Shown here piece after piece: positions 1 to 9,098 of a stretch of 64,000 nucleotides of DNA. How positions within the stretch are numbered: the first letter of the stretch is position 1; every line of letters starts with the position of its first letter. Below the pieces are notes generated by a model, which saw only the letters and a program-made list of their open reading frames with translations, was not told where the DNA came from and did not search any database. Where the stretch lies: positions 1,984,001 through 2,048,000 of the forward strand of contig NZ_JABVZR010000001.1 in assembly GCF_017163935.1 (NCBI RefSeq). The letters run 5' to 3'. The DNA comes from Novosphingobium terrae. GTDB lineage: Bacteria; Pseudomonadota; Alphaproteobacteria; Sphingomonadales; Sphingomonadaceae. Made by a program: the position numbers and the translations under genes.

Positions 1-1306
1 CATTTCCTATGATGTGTTCCAGCGCACCACGGATGAGGCGCATTACAAGGCCAGCCAGGCGATCTGGCAGGCGATGGAAGCCAATGGCGATCTCTATCTG
101 GATCGCTATGAGGGCTGGTATTCGGTGCGCGACGAGGCTTTCTACGATGAAAGCGAGCTGGTCGCGGGCGAGGGTGGCGAGAAGCTGTCGCCGCAGGGCA
201 CGCCGGTGGAATGGACCGTCGAGGAAAGCTGGTTCTTCCGCCTTTCCGCCTATCAGGAACCGCTGCTGGCGCTTTACAACAGCCAGCCTGACTTCATCAG
301 CCCCGACAGCCGCCGCAATGAGGTGGTGAAATTCGTCGAGGGCGGGCTGCGTGATCTCTCGGTCTCGCGCACCAGCTTCGATTGGGGCGTGCCGGTGCCC
401 GGTTCGCCGGGGCATGTGATGTATGTCTGGGTCGATGCGCTGACCAACTATCTGACGGGTCTGGGCTATCCCGAGAAGACCCCGGAGATGGAGCGCTGGT
501 GGCCTGCCGACATCCATCTGATCGGCAAGGACATCGTCCGCTTCCACACCGTCTATTGGCCCGCCTTCCTGATGAGCGCCAAGCTGCCTCTGCCCAGGCA
601 GGTTTTCGGCCATGGCTTTCTGCTGCATCGCGGGGAGAAGATGTCGAAGTCGCTGGGCAATGTGGTCGATCCGCTGGAACTGGCCGAGCGTTTCGGCGTG
701 GACAGCCTGCGCTATTTCCTGATGCGCGAAGTCAGCTTCGGCAATGACGGCAGCTATTCGGCGGAAGCCATCGTCACGCGCTGCAATGCCGAGCTGGCCA
801 ACAGCTTCGGCAATCTGGCCCAGCGCAGTCTTTCCATGATTTTCAAAAACATGGATGGTGTTCTTAAAGCTGATCTTCCGCTTTCGGATGCCGACGATGC
901 GCTGCTGGCTACTGTGGCCGAAAGCATCGCCGCCATGCGCGAAGCCTTTGGCAAGCTGGACTTCTCCGACGGGCTCGATGCCTGGATGCGCGGTGTCTTT
1001 GCCTGCAACGCTTATGTTGATGCTCAGGAGCCATGGAAGCTCCGTAAGAGCGACCCGGAGCGGATGGAAGCCGTGCTGATGGTGCTGCTGCGCGTGGTGC
1101 GTGATCTGGCCATCGCCCTGCGCCCCGTCGTGCCGACCGCCATCGACAGACTGTTCGATCAGATGGGCATTGCCGAAGATGCTCGCAACTTCGCGGCTCT
1201 GGAAAACAAGGGCTGGCTGGCCGCTCTCGCCACTGCCGGCTTCACCCTGCAGCAGCCCAGCGGCGTTTTCCCGCGTCTCGAACTGCCTGCGGACGAGGAC
1301 GCCTGA
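1..1306 (+). CDS. metG: Methionine--tRNA ligase, C-terminal part (5' end outside window)
   Basis: Charges initiator and elongator tRNA-Met with methionine in the cytoplasm. The frame is open from base 2, so the start lies upstream. About 434 residues are present, starting near the conserved ISYDVFQRT segment. The class I signature KMSKSLGN is encoded around base 640, followed by the helical anticodon-binding domain. The chain stops after about 430 residues with no appended C-terminal tRNA-binding domain, which fits the short alphaproteobacterial form of roughly 515 residues. The TGA stop shares its last base with the ATG of the following tatD-type gene, so the two are probably co-translated. 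Confidence 0.97.
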   Translation, partial: ISYDVFQRTTDEAHYKASQAIWQAMEANGDLYLDRYEGWYSVRDEAFYDESELVAGEGGEKLSPQGTPVEWTVEESWFFRLSAYQEPLLALYNSQPDFISPDSRRNEVVKFVEGGLRDLSVSRTSFDWGVPVPGSPGHVMYVWVDALTNYLTGLGYPEKTPEMERWWPADIHLIGKDIVRFHTVYWPAFLMSAKLPLPRQVFGHGFLLHRGEKMSKSLGNVVDPLELAERFGVDSLRYFLMREVSFGNDGSYSAEAIVTRCNAELANSFGNLAQRSLSMIFKNMDGVLKADLPLSDADDALLATVAESIAAMREAFGKLDFSDGLDAWMRGVFACNAYVDAQEPWKLRKSDPERMEAVLMVLLRVVRDLAIALRPVVPTAIDRLFDQMGIAEDARNFAALENKGWLAALATAGFTLQQPSGVFPRLELPADEDA

Positions 1307-2088
1307 TGCTCATCGATTCCCACTGCCACCTCAATTACAAAGGCCTGATCGAGCAACAGGGCGAGGTGCTGGCGCGCGCGCGGGCAGCGGGGATCGGCGC
1401 TTTTCTCAACATCTCGACAAGGCAGAGCGAATGGGCCGATGTGGTCGCCACGGCAGAGCGCGAAAGCGATGTCTGGGCAACCGTCGGCATCCATCCGCAT
1501 GAGGCCGATCAGCATGCCGATCTGGGCGAGGGGGCCCTGCTTGAGGCCACCAAGCACCCGCGTGTGATCGGCATCGGCGAAACGGGGCTGGATTACTATT
1601 ACGACCATTCGGACCGCGCGGTGCAGCAGGATCTGTTCCGCACCCATATCCGCGTGGCGCGTGAAACCGGTCTGCCGCTGATCATTCACACCCGCGAGGC
1701 GGAAGAGGATACGGCGCGCATCCTGACCGAGGAGATGGAGCAGGGGGCTTTCCCCGCGCTGATCCATTGCTTCACCGCTTCGGCCGATTTTGGCGAAAAG
1801 GTGCTCAATCTGGGATTAACCATATCGATCTCGGGCATTGTGACCTTCAAAAACGCCAAGGATCTTCAGGCCTTTGTCGCCACCATTCCGCAGGATCGCT
1901 TGCTGGTGGAGACGGATTCGCCTTTCCTCGCGCCGATCCCCCATCGCGGCAAGGTCTGCGAACCGGCCTATACCGCCGATACGGCGCGTTTCGTGGCCAA
2001 TCTGCGTGATGTCAGCCTTGAGGATCTGGCTGCCACCACCAGTGCCAATTTCCGCAAGCTGTTCGCCAAGGCGGGGCTTGCCGCATGA
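1306..2088 (+). CDS. tatD: TatD family metal-dependent hydrolase
   Basis: A 260-residue TIM-barrel hydrolase of the TatD/YcfH family, whose members are 3'-5' DNA exonucleases or deacylases. Metal ligands are visible in order: the N-terminal DSHCHL (H-x-H), the Glu of GIGETGLDYYY, the His residues of IHTREAE and IHCF, and the late Asp in VETDSPFLAP. Length is typical. It starts on the last base of the metG stop and overlaps the next gene by four bases (ATGA). metG-tatD-MBL hydrolase is a common order in alphaproteobacteria, and the upstream holB is expected outside the window. The family assignment is secure; the physiological substrate is not. Confidence 0.95.
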   Translation: MLIDSHCHLNYKGLIEQQGEVLARARAAGIGAFLNISTRQSEWADVVATAERESDVWATVGIHPHEADQHADLGEGALLEATKHPRVIGIGETGLDYYYDHSDRAVQQDLFRTHIRVARETGLPLIIHTREAEEDTARILTEEMEQGAFPALIHCFTASADFGEKVLNLGLTISISGIVTFKNAKDLQAFVATIPQDRLLVETDSPFLAPIPHRGKVCEPAYTADTARFVANLRDVSLEDLAATTSANFRKLFAKAGLAA

Positions 2089-2864
2089 AGCTGGTGATGC
2101 TCGGTTCGGGCACCTCCACGGGCGTGCCGCGTGTGGCAGGCGAACTGGGCGAGGACTGGGGCCAGTGCGATCCCGCTGACCCCAAGAACCGCCGCACCCG
2201 CGCCTCGATCATGGTTGAAAGCGCCGAGGGTTCGCGCCTTCTGGTCGATACCTCAACCGATCTGCGTCAGCAGTTGCTGGCCAACAGCATCCATCGCCTC
2301 GACGCCGTGTTCTGGACGCATGACCATGCCGACCATTGCCACGGCATTGATGATCTGCGTCCGTTCCGTTATGGTCGTGCCGGGCCTCTGGCGGGCTTTG
2401 CCAATGACGAGACGGTGCGGCGGCTGCGCAATCGCTTCGGCTATGTCTTCGCCGGACAGCATGGCTATCACACGCTGGTCGAACTGGAATCGCTCGATCG
2501 TTTGCGGATGTTCGCGGGCTTTGGTGTGGGCTGGTGCCAGATGCCGCATGGTCCGGCACAGAGCACGGCATTCCGTTTTGATTGCGACGGCAAGTCCATC
2601 GGCTACGCCACCGATTTCAGCGCGATCACCGGAGAGATGGTCAATCTGTTCCATGGCGTCGATCTGCTGGTCACCGACTGCCTGAGGCGTGAGCCGCATC
2701 CGACCCATGCGCATCTGGGCATGGCGCTGGAACTGGTGGAAGCCACGCGCGCCGACCGTGCCGTGCTGACCCATCTGGACAAGAGCATGGACTACCGCGA
2801 GGTTTCGGAGGAAATCCCGAGCCATGTGCAGGTTGGTTATGATGGTTTGACCATCGAACTCTGA
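2085..2864 (+). CDS. MBL-fold metallohydrolase (PhnP/RNase Z-like)
   Basis: A 259-residue metallo-beta-lactamase-fold hydrolase. The zinc motif HDHADHCHGIDDLRP (H-x-H-x-D-H) sits around residue 80, ATDFSA supplies a further ligand, and THLDKSMDY near the C-terminus supplies the last His. The start MLGSGTSTGVPR is typical of the PhnP-like branch, whose members cleave cyclic phosphodiesters or process RNA; the substrate of this branch cannot be read from the sequence. The ATG overlaps the TatD stop (ATGA), making it the last gene of the metG operon. About 215 bases without a gene follow, containing no clear intrinsic terminator. Confidence 0.9.
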   Translation: MKLVMLGSGTSTGVPRVAGELGEDWGQCDPADPKNRRTRASIMVESAEGSRLLVDTSTDLRQQLLANSIHRLDAVFWTHDHADHCHGIDDLRPFRYGRAGPLAGFANDETVRRLRNRFGYVFAGQHGYHTLVELESLDRLRMFAGFGVGWCQMPHGPAQSTAFRFDCDGKSIGYATDFSAITGEMVNLFHGVDLLVTDCLRREPHPTHAHLGMALELVEATRADRAVLTHLDKSMDYREVSEEIPSHVQVGYDGLTIEL

Positions 2865-2980
2865 TCGCGAATGCCGCACTGCATCACGCATCTCTTAACA
2901 TAATATCGATTATCGCAATCATGGCGTAATCTAAAAAAGACGGCTCGTGAGCGGTATCATGGCACTCCGGCCATAGTCCT

Positions 2981-2992
2981 GACATCGATGTC
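2981..2992. promoter_or_regulatory. Perfect 12-bp palindrome upstream of TonB receptor gene
   Basis: GACATCGATGTC is a perfect dyad about 90 bases upstream of the receptor start, in the 2865-3079 gap. A second, shorter dyad (ATAAT-ATCG-ATTAT) lies at 2900-2913. Either could be an operator for the receptor gene. No matching transcription factor is encoded next door, so this is only a candidate. Confidence 0.3.
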
Positions 2993-3079
2993 TTTATTCT
3001 GACGCGAAACAGTCAACATCCCGTCATCTCCACCCTCTAGCGGCTTCGCAATCGCAGCGCGATGTTAGAGGGGCACGCC

Positions 3080-5569
3080 ATGAGCTTTAGAAAAATCGTC
3101 AACCCGTTAATGCTGCCGGGCGTTGCCGCCCTCGCATTGGCGCCTGCACTGGCCCATGCCGATGATACGGCCGCCACGCCGGCCGCGGCCCAGGCGCCGG
3201 ACAATGAAGAAACCGCCGAAACCATCACGGTCACCGCCAAGGCCACGCGTTCCAGCACCTCGGTGGCTGGCGCCGAGATTCAGAAGATCCTGCCCGGCGC
3301 TTCGCCCTTCAAGGCGATGCAGACCCTGCCCGGCGTGCTCTACATCACCTCGGACCCCTGGGGTAACAATGAGCAGAACGCTCAGCTCTTCATCCACGGC
3401 TTCTCGATCAGCCAGCTCGGCTATGTGATGGACGGCGTGCCGCTGGGCGACCAGAATTACGGCAATTTCAACGGCCTGTCGCCCCAGCGCGCGCTGATCA
3501 GCGAGAACGTCGGTCGCACCGTCGTCGCCACCGGCGCTGGCGAGCTGGGCATTGCCTCGACCAGCAATCTGGGCGGCGCGGTTCAGGTCTACAGCAGCGA
3601 TCCCGAAAGCCGCATGGGCGTTCAGGCCAACCAGACGGCGGGCATGTACGGCACCTCGCGCACCTATGCCCGCATCGACAGCGGCGAGTTTGCCGGTGGC
3701 AACAAGTTCTATCTCTCGGCCACGCGTCAGCGCGCGCGCTCGTGGGATTTCGCCGGTATTCAGGGCGGCTGGCAGGCCAATGCCAAATTCGTCCATGAGG
3801 ATCACATCGGCAAGCTGACCGCCTATTTCGACTGGTCGGACAAGACCGAGCCCAACGAAGACGCCTCGGTCATCTACACCAACCCCACCACGGCGGTGCA
3901 GGCCAATGTGCCTTACACCCGCCCCTATACCTATCCCAATTTTGCCGCCGCACGCAGCTATGTCGATGCTTATGGCAACACGCCTGCCTCGGACGGTTCA
4001 AATTATCACAACTACTATTCTGACGCTCACCGTGCGGATTATCTTGGCTACCTCAAGTATGATCTGAACCTGGGCGAGCATCTGAAGTGGTCGAACCAGG
4101 TCTATTATCACCACAACAATGGTGAAGGCGTGGTGGCCGGTCCTCTGGGCCAGTCGATCACCGTGGTCGATGCCTATCTGACCCCGGGCTACACCACCGC
4201 CACCGCGCAGAAGAGCAACGCCAACACCTCTTCCTATCTGGTCGCGGCGACGGGCGGTTCGGGCTATGTGACCCGTACCACCGAATATCGCATCATGCGC
4301 AAGGGCATCATCTCGACGCTGAACGCCGATCTGGGCAATCACTCGATCGAGGCTGGCGTCTGGTATCAGTACAACAGCTCGCATGCCTGGCGCCGCTGGT
4401 ATGCTCTGGATGCCAGCAATCCGGACAGCTCGACGCCCTACACCACGCCGACCAACCCGCTGTTCACACAATATGCCGCCGAAATGCGCGTGAACACGCT
4501 CCAGCTGCATCTGCAGGACACGTGGAAGGCCACCAACCGCCTGACCGTCGAGGCGGGCATCAAGACCAGCGCGCAATATGCCAACGGCTTCTTCATCGCC
4601 CAGCCCAAGGTCGGTTCCTATGCCGGTCTGGTCGCCGGTGACAGCCTGCCCTCGGGCCGCATCAACACCGAAAACTGGTTCCTGCCGACCGTGGGCGCCA
4701 AGTGGGATGTGAACGGCCACGAGGAATTCTACGCCAACATCCAGAAGAACATGCGCCAATATCAGGCATACGGCGGCGGCGGCAGCGCCGATCCGTGGTC
4801 GGTGGGCAACCAGCAGGCCTTCAACTACATCAAGGCCAATGGTCACCCCGAAAGCAGCTGGACCTATGAAGTGGGTCTGCGCTCGAAGCACAGCTTCACC
4901 AACAGCGCGGTCACCAGCATCGAGGGCCAGATCAACTATTACCACGTCGATTTCAGCAACCGCCTGCTTTCGGTCAGCGCGGCGCCGGGCGGCATCGCGG
5001 GTGGCTCGATCACCGGCGGCACCACCTCGCTGTTCAACGTGGGCAATGTGAAGACCGATGGTGTGGACGCGGGCGCCACGCTGCGCTTTGGCTCGATCGC
5101 CTCGATCTACAACGCCATCAGCTACAACAACTCGGTCTATCAGAGCGACTACTCCACCGCGACGGGCGCCGCCACCGGCAGCAGCATCGGCGGCTTTGCC
5201 ACCGTCAACAATGTTGTGCCCACCGGCGGCAAGCAGGTGCCCGGCAGCCCCAAGTGGATGAACAAGACCGTCATCACGCTGGACAATGGGCCGTTCCAGG
5301 TTCAGCTCTTCGGTGACTATGTGGGCAAGCGCTACGCCACCTATGTCAATGATGGCGCGGTGGGCAGCTACTTCCTGGTTTCGGCCCGGATCGCCGCCAA
5401 GATCCCCGAGCGCTGGATCCACGCCCGCAAGGCGGAGATCAGCATGAATGTGACCAATCTGTTCAACACGACCGGCTGGTCCACGGTGTCTGTCAATACG
5501 TCGAGCAGCTTCTCGGCCTATCCGATCGCGCCGCGCATGGTGTTCGGCACGCTTTCGCTGGGGTTCTAG
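3080..5569 (+). CDS. TonB-dependent outer-membrane receptor
   Basis: A gated outer-membrane beta-barrel importer of about 829 residues. The start at 3080 is preferred over the in-frame ATG at 3062 because AGAGGGG lies just before it and the chain then opens with a good Sec signal peptide (charged SFRK, hydrophobic core, LAPALAHA cleavage region). A TonB-box-like ETITVTA follows around residue 45, then the plug domain (about 65-180) with PGVLYITSDPWG, then a long aromatic-rich barrel ending in Phe, as outer-membrane proteins do. The gene directly downstream encodes an exported glycerophosphodiesterase, so a phosphodiester-type substrate is a reasonable inference, but substrate cannot be read from sequence. 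Confidence 0.93.
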   Translation: MSFRKIVNPLMLPGVAALALAPALAHADDTAATPAAAQAPDNEETAETITVTAKATRSSTSVAGAEIQKILPGASPFKAMQTLPGVLYITSDPWGNNEQNAQLFIHGFSISQLGYVMDGVPLGDQNYGNFNGLSPQRALISENVGRTVVATGAGELGIASTSNLGGAVQVYSSDPESRMGVQANQTAGMYGTSRTYARIDSGEFAGGNKFYLSATRQRARSWDFAGIQGGWQANAKFVHEDHIGKLTAYFDWSDKTEPNEDASVIYTNPTTAVQANVPYTRPYTYPNFAAARSYVDAYGNTPASDGSNYHNYYSDAHRADYLGYLKYDLNLGEHLKWSNQVYYHHNNGEGVVAGPLGQSITVVDAYLTPGYTTATAQKSNANTSSYLVAATGGSGYVTRTTEYRIMRKGIISTLNADLGNHSIEAGVWYQYNSSHAWRRWYALDASNPDSSTPYTTPTNPLFTQYAAEMRVNTLQLHLQDTWKATNRLTVEAGIKTSAQYANGFFIAQPKVGSYAGLVAGDSLPSGRINTENWFLPTVGAKWDVNGHEEFYANIQKNMRQYQAYGGGGSADPWSVGNQQAFNYIKANGHPESSWTYEVGLRSKHSFTNSAVTSIEGQINYYHVDFSNRLLSVSAAPGGIAGGSITGGTTSLFNVGNVKTDGVDAGATLRFGSIASIYNAISYNNSVYQSDYSTATGAATGSSIGGFATVNNVVPTGGKQVPGSPKWMNKTVITLDNGPFQVQLFGDYVGKRYATYVNDGAVGSYFLVSARIAAKIPERWIHARKAEISMNVTNLFNTTGWSTVSVNTSSSFSAYPIAPRMVFGTLSLGF

Positions 5570-5580
5570 TTTTTGTTATC

Positions 5581-5625
5581 GCATCGTTTTTGCGAAAAAC
5601 CGGTACCCACTTTTTCGCACGATGC
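5581..5625. repeat. REP-like interrupted palindrome between TonB receptor and GDPD genes
   Basis: GCATCG (5581-5586) pairs with CGATGC (5620-5625), and TGCGAAAAA (5591-5599) pairs with TTTTTCGCA (5611-5619). Four extra T residues form a bulge and CCGGTACCCAC is the loop. The core AAACCGGTACCCACTTTT resembles dispersed palindromic elements of alphaproteobacteria (RIME/REP type). It starts 11 bases after the receptor stop and would fold strongly in the mRNA, possibly as a processing or attenuation point before the phosphodiesterase gene. Confidence 0.6.
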
Positions 5626-5640
5626 TTTTGGAGAATGATG

Positions 5641-6774
5641 ATGGGGCCGATTTCCCGCCGACGCCTGATGGGCTATACTGCTGCAACAGGCATGGCCATG
5701 GGGGTCGGCCCCCTTTCCTCTTTGGTTAACGGAGCCGTTCCCATGCGCCAGCGTCCTGCCAAGCCGGTTGTGATGGGGCATCGTGGCTGCTCCGCCTTGC
5801 GTCCCGAGCATACGCTGGGTTCCTATGCCAAGGCGATCCAGGATGGGGCCGATTTTGTCGAGCCCGATCTGGTGAGCACCAGGGATGGCGTTCTGGTGAT
5901 ACGCCATGAGAACAACATCGCTGAAACCACAGATGTTGCAGCACATCCTGAATTCGCATCCCGCAAGACCACCAAGACCGTCGATGGCGAAAAGCTGACG
6001 GGCTGGTTCACCGAGGACTTTACCCTTGCCGAGCTGAAAACGCTGCGCGCCAAGGAGCGCCTTGAAGGGATGCGCAGCGAAAGCCATTCCTATGATGGCG
6101 AATTCCAGATCGTGACGCTGGAAGAGATGATCGACTTCGTGGCGGCGGAAAGCGCGGCGCGAGGCCGGATCATCGGCATCATTCCAGAGATCAAGCATTC
6201 CACCTATTTCGCCGGGATCGGCCTGCCTCAGGAAGGGCGGTTTCTGGAGCGGCTGAACGCCAGTCGCTATCTCAAGACCGCGCCGGTGATCGTGCAGAGT
6301 TTCGAGACCGCCAATCTGCGTGCCTTGCGCCCTGTGTTGGCTGACAAGCCCAATGTGCAGCTGATGCAGCTGATCGGCGCGCCCGATGAGAGCCCCGCCG
6401 ATTTCGTGGCCAAGGGTGACAAAAGGGTCTGGAAGGACCTGTTCACCCCGGCCGCCATGGCAGATATGGCCAGCTACGCCGACTGGTTCGCGCCGCCCAC
6501 GCGCATGTACATCCCGCTGGGCAAGGACGGCAAGATGGCCGCGCCCACCGGGCTGCATATCGCCGCGCGCAAGGCCGGCATGCTGGTTGGGACATGGACC
6601 TTCCGTCCCGAGAACCACTTCCTCGCCGGTGATTTCCAGAATGGTGCGGGCGATGGCGCTCGCAATGTCGAGGGCAGTCTGGCCGAAATCAGCCATTACC
6701 TGAAGACCCTGCAACTCGACGGTTTCTTCACCGACGATCCGGCGCTTGGCCGCAAGGTTGTCGATCAGGCGTAA
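5641..6774 (+). CDS. Tat-exported glycerophosphodiester phosphodiesterase
   Basis: Hydrolyses glycerophosphodiesters to an alcohol and glycerol-3-phosphate, probably in the periplasm. About 377 residues. The GDPD active site is visible after the leader: MGHRGCSALRPEHT, then the E-x-D of VEPDLVSTRDG and the His of VIRHEN. The leader carries a twin-arginine motif, SRRRLMGY, followed by an Ala/Gly-rich hydrophobic stretch. Three ATGs stand in a row (5635, 5638, 5641); GGAG at 5630-5633 best fits 5641. A TTG at 5590 would extend the frame into the palindrome and is less likely. It follows a TonB-dependent receptor, suggesting import of a phosphodiester and its periplasmic cleavage. Confidence 0.92.
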   Translation: MGPISRRRLMGYTAATGMAMGVGPLSSLVNGAVPMRQRPAKPVVMGHRGCSALRPEHTLGSYAKAIQDGADFVEPDLVSTRDGVLVIRHENNIAETTDVAAHPEFASRKTTKTVDGEKLTGWFTEDFTLAELKTLRAKERLEGMRSESHSYDGEFQIVTLEEMIDFVAAESAARGRIIGIIPEIKHSTYFAGIGLPQEGRFLERLNASRYLKTAPVIVQSFETANLRALRPVLADKPNVQLMQLIGAPDESPADFVAKGDKRVWKDLFTPAAMADMASYADWFAPPTRMYIPLGKDGKMAAPTGLHIAARKAGMLVGTWTFRPENHFLAGDFQNGAGDGARNVEGSLAEISHYLKTLQLDGFFTDDPALGRKVVDQA

Positions 6775-6848
6775 AGGCCTGTTGGCAAAGCCGGATGCTC
6801 CGTGGCAGAGGACAAGGCACCCTTCCCTCTGCCATGCGAGGTTTTTCG

Positions 6849-7643
6849 ATGACCGCCAGCCCCTCCCCCTCCAGTCCATCATTGGCCCGACTGCTCGCCA
6901 TCATGGCCCGGTTGCGCGATCCGAAGACGGGCTGCGAATGGGATGTGGCGCAGACCTTCACCACCATCGCGCCCTACACCATCGAAGAGGCCTATGAGGT
7001 CGCCGACGCCATCGAGCGTGATGATATGGCCGATCTGCGCGAGGAACTGGGCGATCTGCTGCTTCAGGTGGTGTTCCACGCCCGTATGGCCGAGGAAGCC
7101 GGGCATTTCAGCTTCGATGATGTCGCCGCCGGGATCGCGGCCAAGATGGAAAAGCGCCACCCGCATATCTTCGGCGATGAGGCCGGGCAGGACTGGTCGC
7201 GTGAGACCCGCTGGGAAGCTCAGAAGGCCAGCGAGCGCGAGGCCAAGGGCGCGACCAGCGCGATGGATGGCGTGGCTCAGGCGCTGCCCGCGCTGATGCG
7301 GGCGGAAAAGCTGCAGAAGCGGGCGGTCCGGCAGGGCTTTGATTGGCCCGATACCGAAGGCCCCGTCGCCAAGCTGGCCGAGGAAGTGCAGGAACTGGCC
7401 GAAGCCACCAGTGAGGCCGAGCGTATCGAAGAAGCAGGCGATCTGCTGTTCGCTGCCGTCAATGTGACGCGGGCCTATGGTGTGGCGCCGGAAGAGGCCC
7501 TGCGCGCCGCCAATGCCAAATTCGAGCGTCGTTATCGCGGCATGGAAGCAATCGCTGATCGGCAGGGGCAGGATTTTGCGGCGCTGTCGCTCGATGAGCA
7601 GGAAGCCCTGTGGCAGGAGGTCAAGCGGGGCGAGAAAGTCTGA
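6849..7643 (+). CDS. mazG: Nucleoside triphosphate pyrophosphohydrolase MazG
   Basis: House-cleaning all-alpha NTP pyrophosphatase, about 264 residues, with two MazG domains. The first shows the metal-binding pattern in EEAYEVADAIERDD and EELGDLLLQVVFHA; the second shows EEVQELAEATSEAE and EEAGDLLFAAVNV. The segment GCEWDVAQTF near the N-terminus is family typical. ATG 6849 is chosen because GAGG lies seven bases upstream; earlier in-frame ATGs at 6795 and 6834 lack this. It converges on hflX, a neighbourhood common in alphaproteobacteria. Confidence 0.95.
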   Translation: MTASPSPSSPSLARLLAIMARLRDPKTGCEWDVAQTFTTIAPYTIEEAYEVADAIERDDMADLREELGDLLLQVVFHARMAEEAGHFSFDDVAAGIAAKMEKRHPHIFGDEAGQDWSRETRWEAQKASEREAKGATSAMDGVAQALPALMRAEKLQKRAVRQGFDWPDTEGPVAKLAEEVQELAEATSEAERIEEAGDLLFAAVNVTRAYGVAPEEALRAANAKFERRYRGMEAIADRQGQDFAALSLDEQEALWQEVKRGEKV

Positions 7644-7706
7644 ACCCGTTCCGGGCCGAAAGCCAAAACCCGCTGGCCCGCAAAGCGTGGTGGATGGACT
7701 TCAGAT

Positions 7707-7737
7707 GTTGGCGACCCAAGCAGCCTGGATCGCCAAC
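7707..7737. terminator. Inverted repeat between convergent mazG and hflX
   Basis: GTTGGCGA (7707-7714) and TCGCCAAC (7730-7737) form an 8-bp perfect stem with a 15-base loop in the 96-base gap between the two converging genes. No T-tract follows on either strand, so a terminator role is inferred mainly from position. Confidence 0.35.
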
Positions 7738-7739
7738 GA

Positions 7740-9098
7740 TCAGCCTTCCAGATCTTCGCTCAAGCGGCAATAACGGCCCCATTCGCGCGGCGTGAGGCGC
7801 ACCCGCAAGCGGCGGCGATGATCTTCGCCCTCACCCGCATCGACATCCTCCAACACATCGCCATGCGCGTGCAGCCACGCCAGACGCTGGCCATCGCCCG
7901 CTTCCAGCGTCAGCAGATGCTCGCGCGCATCACCCGTCAGCAGGCGGCCTGCTGCTTCGAGCAGCTCCTCACAGCCCTCACCCGTCAGCGCCGAAAGCGG
8001 CACGATCAGCTGGTCTTCATCCTCGCTCTGCTGGCGCGCGGCGCGCAGCAGCTCAGCCACCTGTTCGGCGGGCAGCAAGTCCCACTTGTTCCAGACCTCG
8101 ATGATGGGAACCTTGGGAGCGAAACCGCCCTCCTCCATCAGTCCCAGATCGGCCAGCACATCCAGCACATGCGCCTTTTGCGAGGCCGTTTCCGGATTGG
8201 CGATGTCGCGCACATGGATCACCACATCGGCGGCGGTAACCTCTTCCAGCGTGGCGCGGAAAGCGGCGACCAACTGCGTCGGCAGGTCCGAAATGAAGCC
8301 CACCGTGTCCGAGAGGATCGCCTTGTCGACGCCCGCCAGACGGATCGCACGCATCGTCGGGTCCAGCGTGGCGAAGAGCAGATCCTGCGCCATCACGCCT
8401 GCCCCGGTCAGCTGGTTGAACAAAGTCGATTTGCCCGCATTGGTGTAGCCCACCAGCGCCAGCACCGGCCAGGGCGCCTTACCGCGCCTTTCGCGATGCA
8501 GGCCGCGCGTGCGGCGCACCTGCTCCAGCTCGCGGCGGATGCGCGCCATGCGGTCGCGGATCATGCGGCGGTCAGCCTCGATCTGGGTCTCGCCGGGGCC
8601 GCCAAGGAAGCCGAAGCCGCCGCGCTGACGCTCAAGGTGAGTCCAGGACCGGACCAGACGGCCCGCCTGATAGTCCAGATGCGCCAGTTCGACCTGCAAA
8701 CGCCCTTCGGCCGTCGCCGCGCGCTCACCGAAGATTTCGAGGATCAGACCGGTGCGGTCGATCACCTTGCGCTTGAGTTTTTCCTCAAGATTGCGCTGCT
8801 GCACCGCCGAAAGCGAGCCATCGACGATCACCAGTTCGGCCTCATGCAGGTTGCACTGCACAAGGATGTTGTCGATCTGGCCTTCGCCGAACAGCGTACC
8901 GGGGCGTGCCTCGCGGATGGGCACGGCGAAGGCCTCGGCGATCTCCAGCCCGATGGCCAGCGCCAGGCCCTTGGCCTCCTCGATCCGCGCGGCGGGGTCG
9001 CTTGTGGTGGCGGCCCGCCCACGGATATCCGGGCATACGACGAGGGCACGCGCGCCGCGCGTTACCTCGCCCTTCGAGTCATCGATATGGAAAGTCAG
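7740..9098 (-). CDS. hflX: GTPase HflX, apparent CTG start overlapping hfq stop
   Basis: Ribosome-associated GTPase that splits or rescues 70S particles under stress. The P-loop [16 protein letters not shown], the switch [10 protein letters not shown] and the specificity motif NKWD are present. The first ordinary start in frame is GTG at 8924, but 58 further codons upstream ([12 protein letters not shown], then [20 protein letters not shown]) match the conserved N-terminal HflX domain. An in-frame TGA just before them leaves CTG at 9098 as the earliest candidate; its CTGA overlaps the hfq TGA by four bases, with GAGG about ten bases upstream. That gives 452 residues, normal for the family. 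Gene identity is certain; the CTG start is inference. Confidence 0.93.
   Translation of the reverse strand: MTFHIDDSKGEVTRGARALVVCPDIRGRAATTSDPAARIEEAKGLALAIGLEIAEAFAVPIREARPGTLFGEGQIDNILVQCNLHEAELVIVDGSLSAVQQRNLEEKLKRKVIDRTGLILEIFGERAATAEGRLQVELAHLDYQAGRLVRSWTHLERQRGGFGFLGGPGETQIEADRRMIRDRMARIRRELEQVRRTRGLHRERRGKAPWPVLALVGYTNAGKSTLFNQLTGAGVMAQDLLFATLDPTMRAIRLAGVDKAILSDTVGFISDLPTQLVAAFRATLEEVTAADVVIHVRDIANPETASQKAHVLDVLADLGLMEEGGFAPKVPIIEVWNKWDLLPAEQVAELLRAARQQSEDEDQLIVPLSALTGEGCEELLEAAGRLLTGDAREHLLTLEAGDGQRLAWLHAHGDVLEDVDAGEGEDHRRRLRVRLTPREWGRYCRLSEDLEG

Noticed and set aside
3998..5422. Long minus-strand open frame opposite the TonB receptor
   Set aside because: Low-complexity Val/Ala/Asp/Gly composition and full overlap with a clear receptor gene mark it as a by-product of GC-rich codons.
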